Origin: Streptomyces sp. Sge12
Lineage (GTDB): Bacteria; Actinomycetota; Actinomycetes; Streptomycetales; Streptomycetaceae
Length of the DNA: 64,000 nucleotides
Direction of reading: 5' to 3'
NCBI RefSeq assembly: GCF_002080455.1
Contig: NZ_CP020555.1
Location: forward strand, 1,178,001 to 1,242,000
Made by a program: the position numbers and the translations under genes. Below, piece by piece: positions 1 to 8,502 of the stretch. The notes under the pieces are model-generated. The model did not search any database. It saw nothing but the letters and a program-made list of their open reading frames with translations, and was not told the DNA's origin. Position 1 is the first letter of the stretch. The number at the start of each line of letters is the position of its first letter.

Positions 1-798
1 GTACCAGAGGCTGGCGACGACGAGCATGGGGATGACCTGGTAGTTCTGCGCGTACACGTCCTGGATGTTGGACATCAGGTCGTGCGCCGAGATGATCGAT
101 ACCAGGGCGGTCATCTTCAGCATGTTGATCGTCTCGTTGCCCATGGGCGGGATGATCACCCGCATGGCCTGGGGCAGCACGATCCTGCGCATCGTCTGTG
201 CGGGCCGCATGCCGAGGGAATGCGCGGCTTCGCTCTGGCCGGGGTCCACCGACTGGATGCCGGCCCGGACGATCTCCGAGGCGTACGCGGCTTCGTTGAG
301 TCCGAGGGCCAACAGCGCTGCGACGGCCGGGGTAAGGAGGGAGTTCGTCTCGACCTGGAAGAAGGTGACGCTGGTGAAGGGGATGCCGATTTTCACGTAC
401 TGGTAGAGGGCGGCGGCGTATCCCCAGAAGATGATCTGGACCAGCAAGGGGGTCCCGCGGAAGAACCACACGAACAGTGAGGACATGCCGTAGAGAACCG
501 GGTTGGACGACAACCGCATCACTGCGACGAGCGTGCCCAGAAGGAGTCCGAGGGCCATCGCCGCCACGGTGAGCCACAGGGTCGTGACGAGTCCGGAGAA
601 GATCAGGTCGGCGAAGAGGAAGCGGCCGATGATCTCCCAGTGGAGATTGCCGTTCTTCGCCAGCGATCCGGCCACACCGACGAGTGCGGTAATGGCCGCG
701 ACAGCGGCGATCCAACGGCCGTAGTGGCGCAGCGGCACGACGGTGAGTTGCTCGGCGGCCGGGCGGTCGAGGTCCGCGGGAGCTGTGGTGGTGGTCAT
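1..798 (-). CDS. Polar amino-acid ABC transporter permease (partial, cut by window edge)
   Basis: Inner-membrane permease of a polar amino-acid uptake system (HisM/GlnP type). The reading frame is open from an ATG at 798 through the left edge, so the C-terminus is missing; 266 codons are visible. The N-terminus is cytoplasmic (MTTTTAPADLDRPAAEQL), then hydrophobic spans appear, a permease segment VQIIFWGYAA, and the EAA-type loop carried by EAAHSLGMRPAQTMRRIVLP, which contacts the ATPase. The start codon lies 2 bp after the stop of the binding-protein gene, so the two are one operon and translation is probably coupled. The ATPase gene would be expected further left. The substrate cannot be told from sequence alone. 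Confidence 0.9.
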   Translation of the reverse strand, partial: MTTTTAPADLDRPAAEQLTVVPLRHYGRWIAAVAAITALVGVAGSLAKNGNLHWEIIGRFLFADLIFSGLVTTLWLTVAAMALGLLLGTLVAVMRLSSNPVLYGMSSLFVWFFRGTPLLVQIIFWGYAAALYQYVKIGIPFTSVTFFQVETNSLLTPAVAALLALGLNEAAYASEIVRAGIQSVDPGQSEAAHSLGMRPAQTMRRIVLPQAMRVIIPPMGNETINMLKMTALVSIISAHDLMSNIQDVYAQNYQVIPMLVVASLWY

Positions 799-800
799 TT

Positions 801-1754
801 CTAGTCCACCGCCGCGTTCTTGGTGGCCTCCTTGACGGCGATCGAGGCGACACCGTACTTGTCGAAGATCTTTGTCACGGTTCCGTCGTCGATCAGAGCC
901 TGCAGGGCCTTGTGGATCGCGTCGCTGAGCTGGGGCAGCTTCTTGGAGACCGCGATCCCGTTCGGCGAGGCCCCGTAGCCGCCTGCGGCAGCCGGATCGT
1001 CGACGACTTGGAAGGCGGTGCCACCGTCGGCGGTCTTGGCGGTCCATCCCGCGGCGGGTTTCGTCTGCACCTGGGCGACGACCTTGCCGGAGCGCAGGGC
1101 GAGCTGTGCGTCGGAGTCCTTGGGGAACGTCTGGATGTCGATCTCGCTCTTCCCGGCGGCCTTGCACTTCGCCTGGTGTTCCTTGAGGAGGTCCAGCTGG
1201 TTGGTGGCCGCCTGCACCGCGACCTTCTTGGCGCACAGGTCATCGAGAGTGGTGATCCTCTCGGGGTTGCCCTTGACCACCATGATCCCGGAACCGGAGA
1301 CGGAGTAGTCGACGAAGTCGACGACCGCCTGGCGCTCCTTGTTGTCCGTCATCGCCGACATCGCCGCGTCGAACTTCCCGGCCTGAATGGCCGGCACGAT
1401 GCCGTCGAACTTCTGAGGTGCGAACTCGAACTTCACACCCAGCTTGGCCCCCAGCGCCTGACCCAGGTCGTAGTCGAGGCCGGTGAGTTCCGGCTTTCCC
1501 TCGGCCACGAACATCTCGAACGGCGCGTAAGGCACGTCCGTGGCCACTCTCACGGTGCCCGCCTTCTTGATCATGTCGGGCAGTGCGTCGTGCAGCGCGG
1601 CGTCCTTCGTGACCGCTACCCCCGCGACGGTGGCCGGCTGTCCGCCGGTGGCCTTGGCGGTTTCGGCAGCGGAGTCCGAACAAGAAGTGAGTGTGGCCAG
1701 CGCGGTCGCGGCCGTCAGCGCCGTGATCAGGTTTCGTGACAGACGGGTGTTCAT
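801..1754 (-). CDS. Amino-acid ABC transporter substrate-binding lipoprotein
   Basis: Extracellular solute-binding protein, family 3 (SBP_bac_3), 317 aa. It starts with a lipoprotein signal (MNTRLSRNLI, then a hydrophobic stretch) and a lipobox ending LTSC, so Cys25 should be lipidated and the protein tethered outside the membrane. The mature part shows the family pattern: VRVATDVPYAPFEM, LTGLDYDLGQALG, FDGIVPAIQAGKFDAAMSAM. The frame is open a further 52 codons upstream, but that extension is not signal-like. The ATG at 1754 has a GGAGAGG ribosome site about 10 nt before it and places the lipobox correctly. It is first in the operon with the permease. Polar amino acids are the likely ligands. 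Confidence 0.92.
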   Translation of the reverse strand: MNTRLSRNLITALTAATALATLTSCSDSAAETAKATGGQPATVAGVAVTKDAALHDALPDMIKKAGTVRVATDVPYAPFEMFVAEGKPELTGLDYDLGQALGAKLGVKFEFAPQKFDGIVPAIQAGKFDAAMSAMTDNKERQAVVDFVDYSVSGSGIMVVKGNPERITTLDDLCAKKVAVQAATNQLDLLKEHQAKCKAAGKSEIDIQTFPKDSDAQLALRSGKVVAQVQTKPAAGWTAKTADGGTAFQVVDDPAAAGGYGASPNGIAVSKKLPQLSDAIHKALQALIDDGTVTKIFDKYGVASIAVKEATKNAAVD

Positions 1755-1853
1755 CAGGCGTATGCCTCTCCGGTCTTCGGGCCGACGGGTGTTCGCCGTC
1801 GACTGCAACCCAGAAATTACAGAACACTCACACTGATGGCTAGATGTATCGCT

Positions 1854-1871
1854 CGTTACATTACCGTAACG
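1854..1871. promoter_or_regulatory. Inverted repeat in the divergent region between transporter and peptidase
   Basis: Perfect inverted repeat CGTTAC-N6-GTAACG, about 100 bp upstream of the binding-protein start and 240 bp upstream of the peptidase start. It lies in the 354-bp divergent intergenic stretch 1755-2108, which otherwise holds no gene I can support. It could be an operator for the transporter operon. No matching second copy was seen. Confidence 0.4.
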
Positions 1872-2108
1872 GCCACTGCGTCGGCCGCGAGGCTGCTGTG
1901 AGATGGCCACTGAGCTGACAAGATCGCCCCTCTCTCAGAAGAGCGGAGCGATTCGCGCTCTACATCTACCGCTCATTCGGCGTGACTTGTAAGTTCCGGT
2001 ACGACACCACCCACCGGACGGCGCACCTCCCCACAAGCGCCGCTCAGGGCGTTGCCACGCCCTGCCTCCTGCGGATTCACCACTCCTCCCCCACCCCTTG
2101 GAGAAGCC

Positions 2109-3542
2109 ATGGGCACACGGTTCAGGCATGTCTCACCGGCCTCGACTGCCGTAGTACTGCTCACACTTGCCGCCACGCTCACTTCGGCCGGCAGCGCGCA
2201 GGCGGCCGCCACGCGGATCCGCTCGGGCAGCAGCTCGGACGTCAGCCGCACGTCATGGCAGGGCCCCGCCTTCACCATGAACGGCGACGGCAAGATCGTC
2301 CCCGCGTCGATGTCGGCCGCCATCGACGCCATACGCGGCGGGGTCGGCAGCCTGGACGTCGTCGTACTGGCCGGTTCCGCCCCCACCTCAGGCAGCGCCA
2401 CGCCCGAATGCGACGCCGCCATGGCACTGCCCGGCGTCAACTCCTGCACCACCTGGACTCTGACCGCTGCCTCGGACGGCAACAACAGCCAGGTCAATTC
2501 CGACATCCGCAACGCTGAATTCGTCTACTTCGCCGGCGGTGACCAGTGCCGCTATACCGCCTGGAAGGGCAGCGCGCTGGAGGCATCCGTCGAGTCCGTC
2601 GCGGCCAAGGGCGGCGGCTCGGGCGGCGGCAGCGCCGGGCACCACATCAACAGCCCCGTCGTCTACGACGCCTGCAAGGGAAGCGTCACCAGCGCCGAAG
2701 CCCTCGCGAACCCGTACGACAGCCACATCACCTTCACCACCGGCATGTTCGACTGGGCGAACTACAGCGGAGTCATCAACGACTCCCACTTCACCAGCCG
2801 CGACCGGATGGGCCGCACCATGGCCTTCGTCGCCCGCGCCATCAAGGACGGCCGGACCTCCGGAGGCAAGGCCTGGGGCGTAGGAGTCGAGGAAGGCAGC
2901 TCGCTGCTCCTCGACAAGAACGGAACAGCCACCCTCTACGGAAAAGAGGCCTTCGTGGTCCTGGGCGACCACCAGCCGGAGCAGGCATCGTCCGGGAAGC
3001 CCATGACCTTCTCCGACTACAAGATCTGGCGCCTGGGCCCCGGACAGACCTATGACTTCAAGAACCGCCCCACCTGCGGCTACTACCACCGCAGCGTCAC
3101 AAACGGAGTCGCCGACCCCGACCTGTACACCGGCACCCCCCAGAGCACCTGCTCACCGAGCGGCGGCACGTCCACCCTGGCCGAAACCGAAGCGAACGAC
3201 ACACGCGCCACCGCCGACGACGCCACCGCCCTCACCTACCCCGCGACACTCACGGGCAGCATGCAGTCGACCAGCGACCGGGACTACTTCCGCGTCGCCT
3301 TCGCAGCCGGTGAGCGCGTCACCATCCTCTGCGCCATTCCCGACGGAGCCTATGACGCCGACCTCTACCTCCTGGACTCCAGCGGCAGCACTCTCGCCCG
3401 CTCGGTGAACGACGGAGCAGGTACCGACGAGAGCCTGACCTTCACCAGGACCGCCACGGGAAGCAGCACCTACTACCTGGAGCTCGACGCCTACCAGGGG
3501 TCGGGCAGCTCGCCCTACACGTGCACCCTGACCAAGGGCTGA
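2109..3542 (+). CDS. Secreted S51/cyanophycinase-like peptidase with C-terminal PPC domain
   Basis: 477-aa secreted protein. Residues 1-32 are a Sec signal peptide ending AQA. Residues about 40-340 resemble peptidase family S51 (cyanophycinase/dipeptidase E): a strand VVYFAGGD-type segment (FVYFAGGDQCRY), the nucleophile elbow GGGSAGH with Ser175, and DSHFTSRDRMGR, which matches the conserved HF..R.R.GR block. From about residue 358 follows a bacterial pre-peptidase C-terminal (PPC) domain (DRDYFRVAF, YDADLYLLD, YYLELDAY), usually found on exported proteases. The frame is open 19 codons further upstream, but ATG 2109 has GGAGAAG directly before it and begins the signal peptide. The substrate is unknown; a secreted hydrolase of unusual peptides is likely. 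Confidence 0.8.
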   Translation: MGTRFRHVSPASTAVVLLTLAATLTSAGSAQAAATRIRSGSSSDVSRTSWQGPAFTMNGDGKIVPASMSAAIDAIRGGVGSLDVVVLAGSAPTSGSATPECDAAMALPGVNSCTTWTLTAASDGNNSQVNSDIRNAEFVYFAGGDQCRYTAWKGSALEASVESVAAKGGGSGGGSAGHHINSPVVYDACKGSVTSAEALANPYDSHITFTTGMFDWANYSGVINDSHFTSRDRMGRTMAFVARAIKDGRTSGGKAWGVGVEEGSSLLLDKNGTATLYGKEAFVVLGDHQPEQASSGKPMTFSDYKIWRLGPGQTYDFKNRPTCGYYHRSVTNGVADPDLYTGTPQSTCSPSGGTSTLAETEANDTRATADDATALTYPATLTGSMQSTSDRDYFRVAFAAGERVTILCAIPDGAYDADLYLLDSSGSTLARSVNDGAGTDESLTFTRTATGSSTYYLELDAYQGSGSSPYTCTLTKG

Positions 3543-3554
3543 GTTGCGACGCAT

Positions 3555-3584
3555 GCCGGACCGGCAGCTTTCCTCCGGTCCGGC
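3555..3584 (+). terminator. Hairpin terminator after the S51 peptidase gene
   Basis: Perfect 10-bp stem GCCGGACCGG / CCGGTCCGGC with a 10-nt loop, starting 13 bp after the stop codon. There is no clear T-run, as is common in Streptomyces. Confidence 0.65.
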
Positions 3585-3750
3585 ACACTCGCGCGTACGA
3601 CCGAAGGATGCCCGTAACCACATCAACCAGTAAATCGATGCATAAATAGTGCGAATCGCCCTCCGTGTGGATCCGGCAATAGGTTCGTCTCGTCACAGAC
3701 CTCTTCGGAGGCTCGAGCTTCTCCCGGAATGACCAGAAGGAGACTTCGTC

Positions 3751-3960
3751 ATGATCGTCAAGAAGCTGCATGCCGCAGGCGTAAAGAGCGAACACGCCTA
3801 CCTGGCGGCCACCCTGTCCATCGGCCTGTCGCTCGCATCGTGGCTCGCTTCCAACAGCCGCGAGGACGTCGAGCGGGCGGACCGGTGGGGCATCTTCGTC
3901 GGGGAGTGGGCGCCCACGTTCTTCGGCCTCGGCCTGGCCCTCGCGAACTACGAGCAGTGA
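3751..3960 (+). CDS. Small membrane protein of unknown function
   Basis: 69 aa. A cytoplasmic-looking basic start (MIVKKLHAAGVKSEHAY) is followed by one hydrophobic span (LAATLSIGLSLASWLA), a charged middle (SREDVERADRW) and a second hydrophobic stretch (TFFGLGLALANYEQ). The AAGGAG ribosome site 9 nt before the ATG supports this start; a longer overlapping frame beginning at 3729 is not convincing. It is followed 39 bp later by the DUF4383-type membrane protein, so the two may be co-transcribed. No family assignment beyond small membrane protein is possible by eye. Confidence 0.75.
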   Translation: MIVKKLHAAGVKSEHAYLAATLSIGLSLASWLASNSREDVERADRWGIFVGEWAPTFFGLGLALANYEQ

Positions 3961-3999
3961 CTCATCCGCCTACCGGCACGATCCCCCGGAGGAACCGAC

Positions 4000-4566
4000 A
4001 TGAAGCTGAGTGACGAGCTACCCGTCGATCACCACCTCGCCACCGTATACCGGTACGGCGCCCTGCTCTGCGGCCTGATCCTGCTCGCCTTCGGAATCCT
4101 GGGCTTCGCCGATGCCCTGCGCCCCTTCGACACGCGGGGCGAGACCATCGCGGGGATGACGACGAACACGACCCTCAGTGTCATCTCCGTCGTCGTCGGA
4201 CTCGCACTTGCCGCGGGCGCCTTCATCGGCGGCAACTTCGCCTCCACCCTCAACATCACCGTGGGAGCCCTGTTCCTGCTCAGCGGCTTCGCGCACATCT
4301 TCGTCCTCGACAAGGACGCCAACGTCCTCGGCTTCGGCATGACCAACGTGATGTTCAGCTTCGTCATGGGGCTGATCATCATGACCTTCGGGATGTACGG
4401 CCGCGTCTCGAGCAAGCTCTCCCACGACAACCCCTACTGGCAACGCCGCCACCTCGGCCACGCATCGGGCCGGTCCGCGCATGCTCGCACCGCTCTCACC
4501 AGCGGGGCCATCGACTCCATCGCGCGCCGCACCTTCGGATCCAACGAGCTCCCTCAGCGCAGGTGA
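4000..4566 (+). CDS. DUF4383-type membrane protein
   Basis: 188 aa with four hydrophobic spans at about residues 20-40, 60-80, 85-105 and 110-130. The opening DHHLATVYRYGALLCGLILLAFGILGF and the spacing of spans match the actinobacterial DUF4383 family, whose function is unknown. The tail after residue 135 is charged and carries NPYWQRRHLGHASGR. A strong GGAGGAA lies 8 nt before the ATG. It follows the small membrane protein at 3751-3960 and is followed by a hairpin, so it ends a short transcription unit. Confidence 0.82.
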   Translation: MKLSDELPVDHHLATVYRYGALLCGLILLAFGILGFADALRPFDTRGETIAGMTTNTTLSVISVVVGLALAAGAFIGGNFASTLNITVGALFLLSGFAHIFVLDKDANVLGFGMTNVMFSFVMGLIIMTFGMYGRVSSKLSHDNPYWQRRHLGHASGRSAHARTALTSGAIDSIARRTFGSNELPQRR

Positions 4567-4584
4567 AGCCTCGCGATAATCGTT

Positions 4585-4617
4585 CGGGAAGCGCCCCATG
4601 ATCCGGAGCGCTTCCCG
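4585..4617 (+). terminator. Hairpin terminator between convergent genes
   Basis: Perfect 10-bp stem CGGGAAGCGC / GCGCTTCCCG with a 13-nt loop, 19 bp after the DUF4383 gene and facing the convergent glycosyltransferase gene that ends at 4693. Confidence 0.6.
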
Positions 4618-4692
4618 CTCGGTTCTTCACACGTACGGGCTGTCCACGCCCACGGGGGATTGCTCTCCGACCCGGCCGTCCCGGGTGCCGGC

Positions 4693-6726
4693 TCACGTGC
4701 GCTGTGCCGCCGTTCCGGTTCGCGGCAGCCTTGTGTAGACAGAGGCGAACGCCGAAGCTGCGGCGTCAATGGAATAGCGCGCCCGGACCGTGGCACGGGC
4801 GCGGCGGACCATGGCGTCAACGACCACCGGGTCCAGTTCCAGCAGCCGCTCCAGCCCTTCGGCCAGGGCTTTGGACGACGAGGTGTCCAGGAGGATTCCG
4901 TTGACCGCGTCCTGCACGTAGTGGGGAATGCCGCCCCGGCCGGTACCCGCGACCGGCAGGCCCGCGTCCATGGCCTCCAGCACGGCAATGCCGAACTCCT
5001 CCTTCGCGCTGGGGCAGACGTAATGAGCCCGACCGCTGGTTCCCGGGCCGGCGGCCAACGCGCGCTCCAGGCACCGGACCTGCTGGTTGGGCATCGCCGG
5101 CACCAGTGCCAATCGTGCAGCCGCATCCGGGTGCTCGTCGATCAAACCCGCGATGGCCGACCGTACGTGCCGTTCTGCCGGATCTCTCACCTCCGTCCGG
5201 GCGGACCCGCCCACCACAACGAGCGTCGAGCGGAGGTGGAGACCGGATTCGATCCACGCGCGGACCAGGACGTGCTGCTGCTTGAGCGGGTGGAGACGCC
5301 CCACGGTGAGCAGCAGGGGCAGGCCGCGCGCGGCTGGGTCGAGCGCCGAGGGGAGTTCGGCGGCGAACAGACCCTCCAGGAGGCTCTGCCGTCGCAATGC
5401 TTCGTCGGCGGCGGGCCGGTACGCGGTGATCCCCTCCTGAGGCGTGCTGGGTCCTTTCCCACCCCTGACTGCGGCGAGCTGCGGGAAGTAGCGGATCAGC
5501 TCGCCCGTGCCGCCCCGGCCGGGGATGCCGATGACTTCATCGGCACGGTCGACGAGTCTGTCAGCCGCAAAGACGCGGTGGAGGTCTTGACGCAGTTCCT
5601 CCGTTTCGGTCTCGTTGGCTGCCATGAGTCCGGCGTGCCGTGCGCTGACGCGGCGGTGTGGATCGGGCGTCGCGGTGAAGATCAGGCGTGCGCCCAGTTG
5701 CCGGGCGGCTTCGGCTACCGCGAGGGACCCTTCGTCCGCGTACCTGACATGGACGAGGTCGGGCCGTCGGCCCAACCCCGCGAGGACCCTGTTCGTCCAC
5801 CAGGTCAGAGCGGTTCCGGCGGGGATCCCGGTAGTGGCGTTGTCGTGAGGGGCGGTCGGCAGGGTGAGCGTCCAGTGTCCGGCTCCCCGGCCGCGCAGGA
5901 GGTCGGGCTCCTCACCCAGGTCCCGCGCGTCCTTCGTCACCAGAGTGATCACCGCATCGATGCCCCGCGTGCGCGCGAGTGCGTCGCCCAATCCGGCGAG
6001 AAGGACTCCGAGGCCTCCGCTGCTCCCCTCCCCCGGGCTGTCCATTTCGCCGAGCAGCATCGACTGGACCACCAGCTGGCCGCCCTCGTTCGGCAAGGCA
6101 GGAGATTCGAACAATCGGCCGCCGCCGGCGGCCGCGAGCAGCAGGCGTTCATAAGCGTCGTCGGCCGTGTCGGGCCGGGGAAGGATCTGGCGCAGGTCCG
6201 TGTGGCCCGCAAGGTGACGCCACAGGGCGAGTCTGGCCGGCCTGAGGTTGAGGGGCCGCCTGCGGGCCAGGTCGGCCCATTGGGCCGGTTCCAGCACGTG
6301 CAGGCGCCCCGCGGTGGCGAGGTCGATCAGGTGGGCCATGGTCCCGGCATCCGTGCAGCGCAGGATCTCCTCACGCAGTCCGCGGCGGACACGCTCGGTG
6401 TCCTGGAGGGAAAGCGACAGGGGCCAAGCCTCCGTGACCGTACTCCGCAGCCGGTGGTCCCCGCGCAGCGCCGCAGCCAAGAGGTCTTCGGGTGCAAGCC
6501 CCCTTCGGAGCCTCAGGTCGCGGCGCAGCGAAGCAATGCTCTGGTCGATGGGATCGGCAAGAAGGCGGGCCGGATGCTCGTGGTGCCCCGGGAGGTACTC
6601 GGCGTGCAGGAAGGACGCCAGGATGCCCGGGGTGAAGGGAATCCGCGGTGCTGCCTCGGGAGCCCAAAAGCTCTGGCGGGCTGCTACGAAGGGGTCGGTT
6701 CCGTCCCGCGGGGTGTGTGCGTCCAT
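4693..6726 (-). CDS. GT4-family glycosyltransferase (sucrose-synthase-like)
   Basis: 677 aa, cytoplasmic. The C-terminal half is a retaining GT-B glycosyltransferase of family GT4: LLTVGRLHPLKQQHVLVRA is the sugar-nucleotide domain opening, and KEEFGIAVLEAMDAGLPVAG carries the E-x7-E motif that contacts the nucleotide sugar. The N-terminal acceptor domain includes GGLGVLLAGLGDAL and PDLVHVRYADEGSLAVAEAA, as in sucrose-synthase and sucrose-phosphate-synthase relatives. Residues 1-220 form a helical, Arg/Leu-rich region I do not recognise. The ribosome site before ATG 6726 is weak. It is divergent from another glycosyltransferase at 6879, with 152 bp between them for both promoters. Donor and acceptor are unknown. 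Confidence 0.82.
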   Translation of the reverse strand: MDAHTPRDGTDPFVAARQSFWAPEAAPRIPFTPGILASFLHAEYLPGHHEHPARLLADPIDQSIASLRRDLRLRRGLAPEDLLAAALRGDHRLRSTVTEAWPLSLSLQDTERVRRGLREEILRCTDAGTMAHLIDLATAGRLHVLEPAQWADLARRRPLNLRPARLALWRHLAGHTDLRQILPRPDTADDAYERLLLAAAGGGRLFESPALPNEGGQLVVQSMLLGEMDSPGEGSSGGLGVLLAGLGDALARTRGIDAVITLVTKDARDLGEEPDLLRGRGAGHWTLTLPTAPHDNATTGIPAGTALTWWTNRVLAGLGRRPDLVHVRYADEGSLAVAEAARQLGARLIFTATPDPHRRVSARHAGLMAANETETEELRQDLHRVFAADRLVDRADEVIGIPGRGGTGELIRYFPQLAAVRGGKGPSTPQEGITAYRPAADEALRRQSLLEGLFAAELPSALDPAARGLPLLLTVGRLHPLKQQHVLVRAWIESGLHLRSTLVVVGGSARTEVRDPAERHVRSAIAGLIDEHPDAAARLALVPAMPNQQVRCLERALAAGPGTSGRAHYVCPSAKEEFGIAVLEAMDAGLPVAGTGRGGIPHYVQDAVNGILLDTSSSKALAEGLERLLELDPVVVDAMVRRARATVRARYSIDAAASAFASVYTRLPRTGTAAQRT

Positions 6727-6878
6727 GGGGCGCTGCTCTCGCTCGTGCGGATGGTCACCTCCCGTTCCCTCAGGCCCACGGCTTCGGATGCGGACACATG
6801 CCCGTCCGACCGCTGCCTCCGCATGGGGGGCCGATGCAGAAGCAGACCCGACAGCCGTCTGCCGGAAGTAGGTCCCTC

Positions 6879-8273
6879 ATGCCGCGAGTCACCGTGATCG
6901 CTCCGCCGTTCCACTCGCACGCTGCTCCCTTGTCCGTGTTGGCCGGCGAGCTTCGTGCGGCGGGTGCCGAGGTCACGTTCGCCTGCGCGGAAGGTTTCGC
7001 ACCCCTGGCCGAGACCGCAGGGGTGGAATTCACACCGTTGAGGGTCGGCCGCAACGCGAACACGGGCATCGCGCGGCGCACGGTCCAGGCCGCAGGTGAG
7101 ACCGGACGCCTGGAGGAGTTCTTGGAGGCGACTCGGGCCGGCGCCGTTCCAGCCCTGTTGGTCCAGGCTCGGCACCGCAGGGCAGACATGCTGGCCGAAC
7201 CTGAACGGGTCCTGGCGCAGCTACGGGCGATGCATGCGCGGCACCCGGCGGACTGGTATGTCGTCGACCAGCTGAGCTACGCCGTGACACTGGCCCTGCA
7301 CTGCCTGGACCTGCCGTACGTGACCTTCTGTCCAGGGCATCCCAGCTATCTGCCGGCCGCACCGGGCGCCCTGTTCGGAGTTCCCTACGCATGGCCCCAG
7401 GCGGTGCGGCCGACCGCCGCGGACCTGCAGACGTTGCACGGTGAGGCACAGGCGAACGACGTCTCCTTCACCGCGCTGTTCGCACGGTTCATCGCCCGCC
7501 ACGCGCCACACCGACCCGTACCGAGCCGGGCGTTCACTCTGTGCTCTCCGCATGCCGTCGTGCTGAACTATCCCCGGTTGAACTGGCTGCCCCCACGCCC
7601 CGAAGGCCCGGTCTACGTATTCACCGGGCACCTCACCCCCACCGGCACTCTCGACCCGGGCCCCTTCTGGAACTCCGAAGTGAGCCGCCTGCGCCAGGCC
7701 GGCCGGTGTCTGGTGCTGGTCGCACTGGGGACGTGCCTCTCGGCCCGGCGGGACGTGCTGGAGTCGGTGACACGGGGCATTCTCGCCGGGCGCCCCGACA
7801 CTTCGGTGATCGTCGCCGCCGGGGACCAGGCCGAGGCACTGGCGGGTCTGGCAGGCCCCCGGGTCGCGGTGGCCGCGACCGTACCGCAGCAGGCACTGCT
7901 CCGGCAGGTGGACGCCATGGTCCACCACGGAGGCAACAACTCCTTCACCGAATGCCTGGCGGCCGGCGTGCCCGCCCTCGTGCTGCCCTTCTCCAGCGAT
8001 CAGTTCTCCGTCGCCCACGACGCCGAAAGGTCCGGAGCGGGCCTGTGCCTCGACCCGCACCGGCTGGACCCCGAGAGGGCAGGCCAGGCGGTCTCCGCAC
8101 TTCTGGACGCCCCCGGGCGCGGCCTCGAAGAACTGCGCCGGCACGTACGCCTGCACGGCCCCCGACGAGCCGCTCAGCGACTGACCGCCCTGATGGCCCG
8201 ACCCGCGGGGAGGGGTTCAAACGGTGCACGAACGGTGCGAGGTGCGGCCGGGTGGCCGGCGCCGGACGGTTGA
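6879..8273 (+). CDS. GT1-family glycosyltransferase (MGT/UGT type)
   Basis: 464 aa. An inverting GT-B enzyme of family GT1: an acceptor-binding N-terminus (PRVTVIAPPFHSHAAPL) and a donor signature VHHGGNNSFTECLAAGVPALVLPFSSDQ near residues 345-370, the UDP/TDP-sugar pocket of macrolide glycosyltransferase-type enzymes. The start is uncertain: the frame extends to 6648, but ATG 6879 begins the conserved Rossmann strand and GGAAG lies about 11 nt upstream; ATG 6834 is the alternative. The last 30 residues are low-complexity. Neighbouring small + strand genes may share its transcript. The acceptor is unknown, and nothing ties it to the NRPS genes 12 kb away. Confidence 0.82.
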   Translation: MPRVTVIAPPFHSHAAPLSVLAGELRAAGAEVTFACAEGFAPLAETAGVEFTPLRVGRNANTGIARRTVQAAGETGRLEEFLEATRAGAVPALLVQARHRRADMLAEPERVLAQLRAMHARHPADWYVVDQLSYAVTLALHCLDLPYVTFCPGHPSYLPAAPGALFGVPYAWPQAVRPTAADLQTLHGEAQANDVSFTALFARFIARHAPHRPVPSRAFTLCSPHAVVLNYPRLNWLPPRPEGPVYVFTGHLTPTGTLDPGPFWNSEVSRLRQAGRCLVLVALGTCLSARRDVLESVTRGILAGRPDTSVIVAAGDQAEALAGLAGPRVAVAATVPQQALLRQVDAMVHHGGNNSFTECLAAGVPALVLPFSSDQFSVAHDAERSGAGLCLDPHRLDPERAGQAVSALLDAPGRGLEELRRHVRLHGPRRAAQRLTALMARPAGRGSNGARTVRGAAGWPAPDG

Positions 8274-8309
8274 GGAGAAGGTACGACCTCGTCTGGCGGA
8301 GGAGGCACC

Positions 8310-8489
8310 ATGAGCGCCCGTCCTGTAATGCCGGAGGAAACCCCCTCGGTGGAGGGTTCCACGGCCGAAGCGCACCAGGAACGACCTGACGGCGGCATCT
8401 GGGAGCACCCGTGGTTCTTCCTGGGGCTGATCGTGGTCGGCGCCGTCCTCGTGGCGGGCTTCTTCGTGGCACGGGTCGCCGGCCTGTAG
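8310..8489 (+). CDS. Small single-span membrane protein (possibly DUF6480-like)
   Basis: 59 aa. A Pro/Glu-rich N-terminus (MPEETPSVEGSTAEAHQ) precedes a C-terminal transmembrane span (FFLGLIVVGAVLVAGFFVA). This plan, an acidic PSVEGST segment then a terminal helix, resembles the short DUF6480 proteins of Streptomyces, but the assignment is by eye only. GGAGGAGG sits 5 nt before the ATG. The stop is 13 bp before the SDR gene, so both probably share a transcript. Confidence 0.7.
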   Translation: MSARPVMPEETPSVEGSTAEAHQERPDGGIWEHPWFFLGLIVVGAVLVAGFFVARVAGL

Positions 8490-8502
8490 GGGGAGGATCG
8501 AC

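Noticed and set aside
801..1910. Longer binding protein starting at 1910
   Set aside because: The extra 52 residues are not signal-like and would bury the lipoprotein signal.
4660..6897. A 745-codon + strand frame over the GT4 gene
   Set aside because: No protein family features. The minus-strand frame has the complete glycosyltransferase motifs.
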